The translations under genes were made by a program, and so were the position numbers. Of a stretch of DNA of 64,000 nucleotides, positions 62,609 through 64,000 are shown piece by piece (position 1 is the stretch's first letter; each line of letters opens with the position of its first letter). Origin of the DNA: Puffinus mauretanicus. Taxonomy: Eukaryota; Chordata; Aves; Procellariiformes; Procellariidae. The stretch lies in NCBI GenBank assembly GCA_023333565.1, contig JAJKFH010002269.1, positions 62,001 to 126,000 of the forward strand, given 5' to 3'. Below the pieces are notes generated by a model. The model was not told where the DNA came from and did no database searches. It saw only the letters and a list, made by a program, of their open reading frames with translations.

Positions 62609-64000
62609 CAACTGATGTGCTGCATTCTGATTACTGAGGGTTTTGCAATCGAGCCACAAATTGGAGAGCTTACAACTTATCTGAACCCCACAGGTCTAGA
62701 AATCAACATGAAAATGCCAACATTATCAGAACTGTCACAATCTCTACTCTGTAGCATACGCGAAAAACAAAATGTCTTTAGCTCTTTGCTGTTTGGGGTA
62801 TTTCTATTTCTGCTCTCTGTTTGGAAACATAAAAATGTCATTCACTGTTTTCCCTGGCTGCATCCATTCTCACAGTGTTGTTTCCAGAGCTCCAAGGTGC
62901 CCAACAAGTGACATCTATGTAATTCAAGAGTACAGAAAATGGGCTCTGATAATTTCCAAGCCTACAGCTTTTGGCTCTAATAATCTAATTTGCACATTCA
63001 CACATAACTTGCATATGCAGAAAGCTTCAGAACTTAACAAAGGCATGGATTTGGTGGTGGAGAAAGGGACTGCCTTACCAGCTCTGCTTCATGAAGTTCT
63101 CTGTTTATCTGCAATATAGCAAAAAGATAAGATTTCCTTATTTGCATTAGTATGTTTTCAAGCATTAGCTCTGCCCTGGGGACTTACTGTTTTCAGGACC
63201 TACATAGTTATGGGATTTCACCTTGTTTTTCAACTGGTGACAAACATAAGAAAGTATTTATGTATGAGAGCAGAAACTGAGACCCTTGCTGAGAGAAAAA
63301 TGTACCCTGATTTAACATAAATCACTTTTAAGTAGGGTTTTCTGAAAGGATAGCAAATATAATGCAGAAGCTCTTTTTTTCCAGTTACAAATGACTTATT
63401 TCAACTGAATTTAAACCAATTCCTAATTAAGTTAGTCCAAACCAAGTTCATTTACACATTAAGTCATGGATGAGTATCGGACAAAACAATTTTGGCAGAA
63501 CAAAGATTATACTGAAGATGCCAAATCTTCCAGAAATGACCTTGTCCAATTTTTCAGGTGACTTCAGAGTAAAATAGCAATTGCTGCCCAGAGTATAGAA
63601 ATGTGAGGCTTTGACTGATAAAAGTCAGAGGGTATGCAGAAATCTTGGCTTCCAGATCAACGCACAACCCCCTCCAGTACAGCGGCTGTGCGAGGGAGGG
63701 TCTCTCCCTTCCCATTTTCCTGGAGGTCTGACATGACATGACAGATCTGTCACCTACATGACTGCAAGGCATTGTGGTGGTGCATTCTTTAAGCGGCCTC
63801 AAAACCACTCACTGGCTACAGGCGTAACATCCGGTAGGTTTACTGCGATGCTGATTTAATAGTGATTGAAAAGCAAAACTCAATTTGTAAAAGCTTTCAT
63901 GATTCCTCCGTACCCATTAAACATTAGACAAAAATCTATGCTGAAAGCTGTTCTGACCTAGGAAGGAGTGAGAGCTAGCATCAGCCTTGCTTCTGAGGAC
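62609..64000 (-). other. Intronic sequence to the end of the window
   Basis: Overlapping plus-strand open stretches at 62615-62911 and 62772-63119 have no motif and conflict in frame. No repeat, RNA gene or Eph exon was recognised. Confidence 0.5.

Noticed and set aside
1..64000. CRISPR arrays, tRNA or rRNA genes, bacterial operons
   Set aside because: None of their structural signatures were seen, and the window is clearly vertebrate intron with retroelements.

Overview
This window reads as vertebrate, most likely avian (Neoaves), nuclear DNA. It is AT-rich and gene-poor. It carries CR1 LINE fragments and an ERVL-type endogenous retrovirus family whose LTRs begin TGTCCTGG and end in a form of CCACGACA. 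Only one protein-coding exon of a host gene is convincing: a 125-bp exon on the minus strand (556-680) encoding the start of the second fibronectin type III domain of an Eph receptor tyrosine kinase, best matched from memory to EPHA6. No preceding exon is seen at higher coordinates, so roughly 63 kb (681-64000) appears to be one intron of this gene, transcribed right to left. Positions 1-555 are the start of the next intron.

Layout: 1-9.7 kb holds the exon and unique intron, with one GC-rich hairpin patch. 9.77-9.88 kb is a 7-bp-period tandem repeat. 10.1-15.2 kb is an ERVL-type provirus in minus orientation, bounded by a perfect 5-bp target-site duplication. It has a 5' LTR, a tRNA-Lys1,2-type primer-binding site, an intact 204-codon leader/Gag-N ORF, broken gag, a protease motif, RNase H and integrase, a polypurine tract and a shortened 3' LTR. 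Most of the reverse transcriptase is deleted, and a second LTR of the same superfamily has inserted into the integrase 3' region. 21-22.5 kb has a GC-rich patch followed by an old CR1 with a recognisable reverse transcriptase segment. 31.7, 38.1, 40.1, 46.4 and 57.3 kb are further CR1 fragments of differing decay and orientation. 43.9-45.3 kb looks like a different, long LTR with two ~95-bp internal repeats and an ERVL-LTR fragment inserted in it. 58.5-59.1 kb is a solo ERVL-type LTR with a 5-bp target-site duplication and a long ATT/ACT tract. The remainder is intronic sequence without recognisable genes.

The genes do not form a pathway. The window is a host receptor intron plus a layered record of retroelement insertions. 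The most unusual points are the multi-hydrophobic 204-codon ORF just after the primer-binding site, the nested LTR with a reconstructable target site, the long ~1.4-kb LTR with internal repeats, and an exon-shaped open segment at 33.2-33.4 kb. No CRISPR array, tRNA, rRNA or bacterial-type operon was found. All identifications come from reading the sequence; no database search was run.
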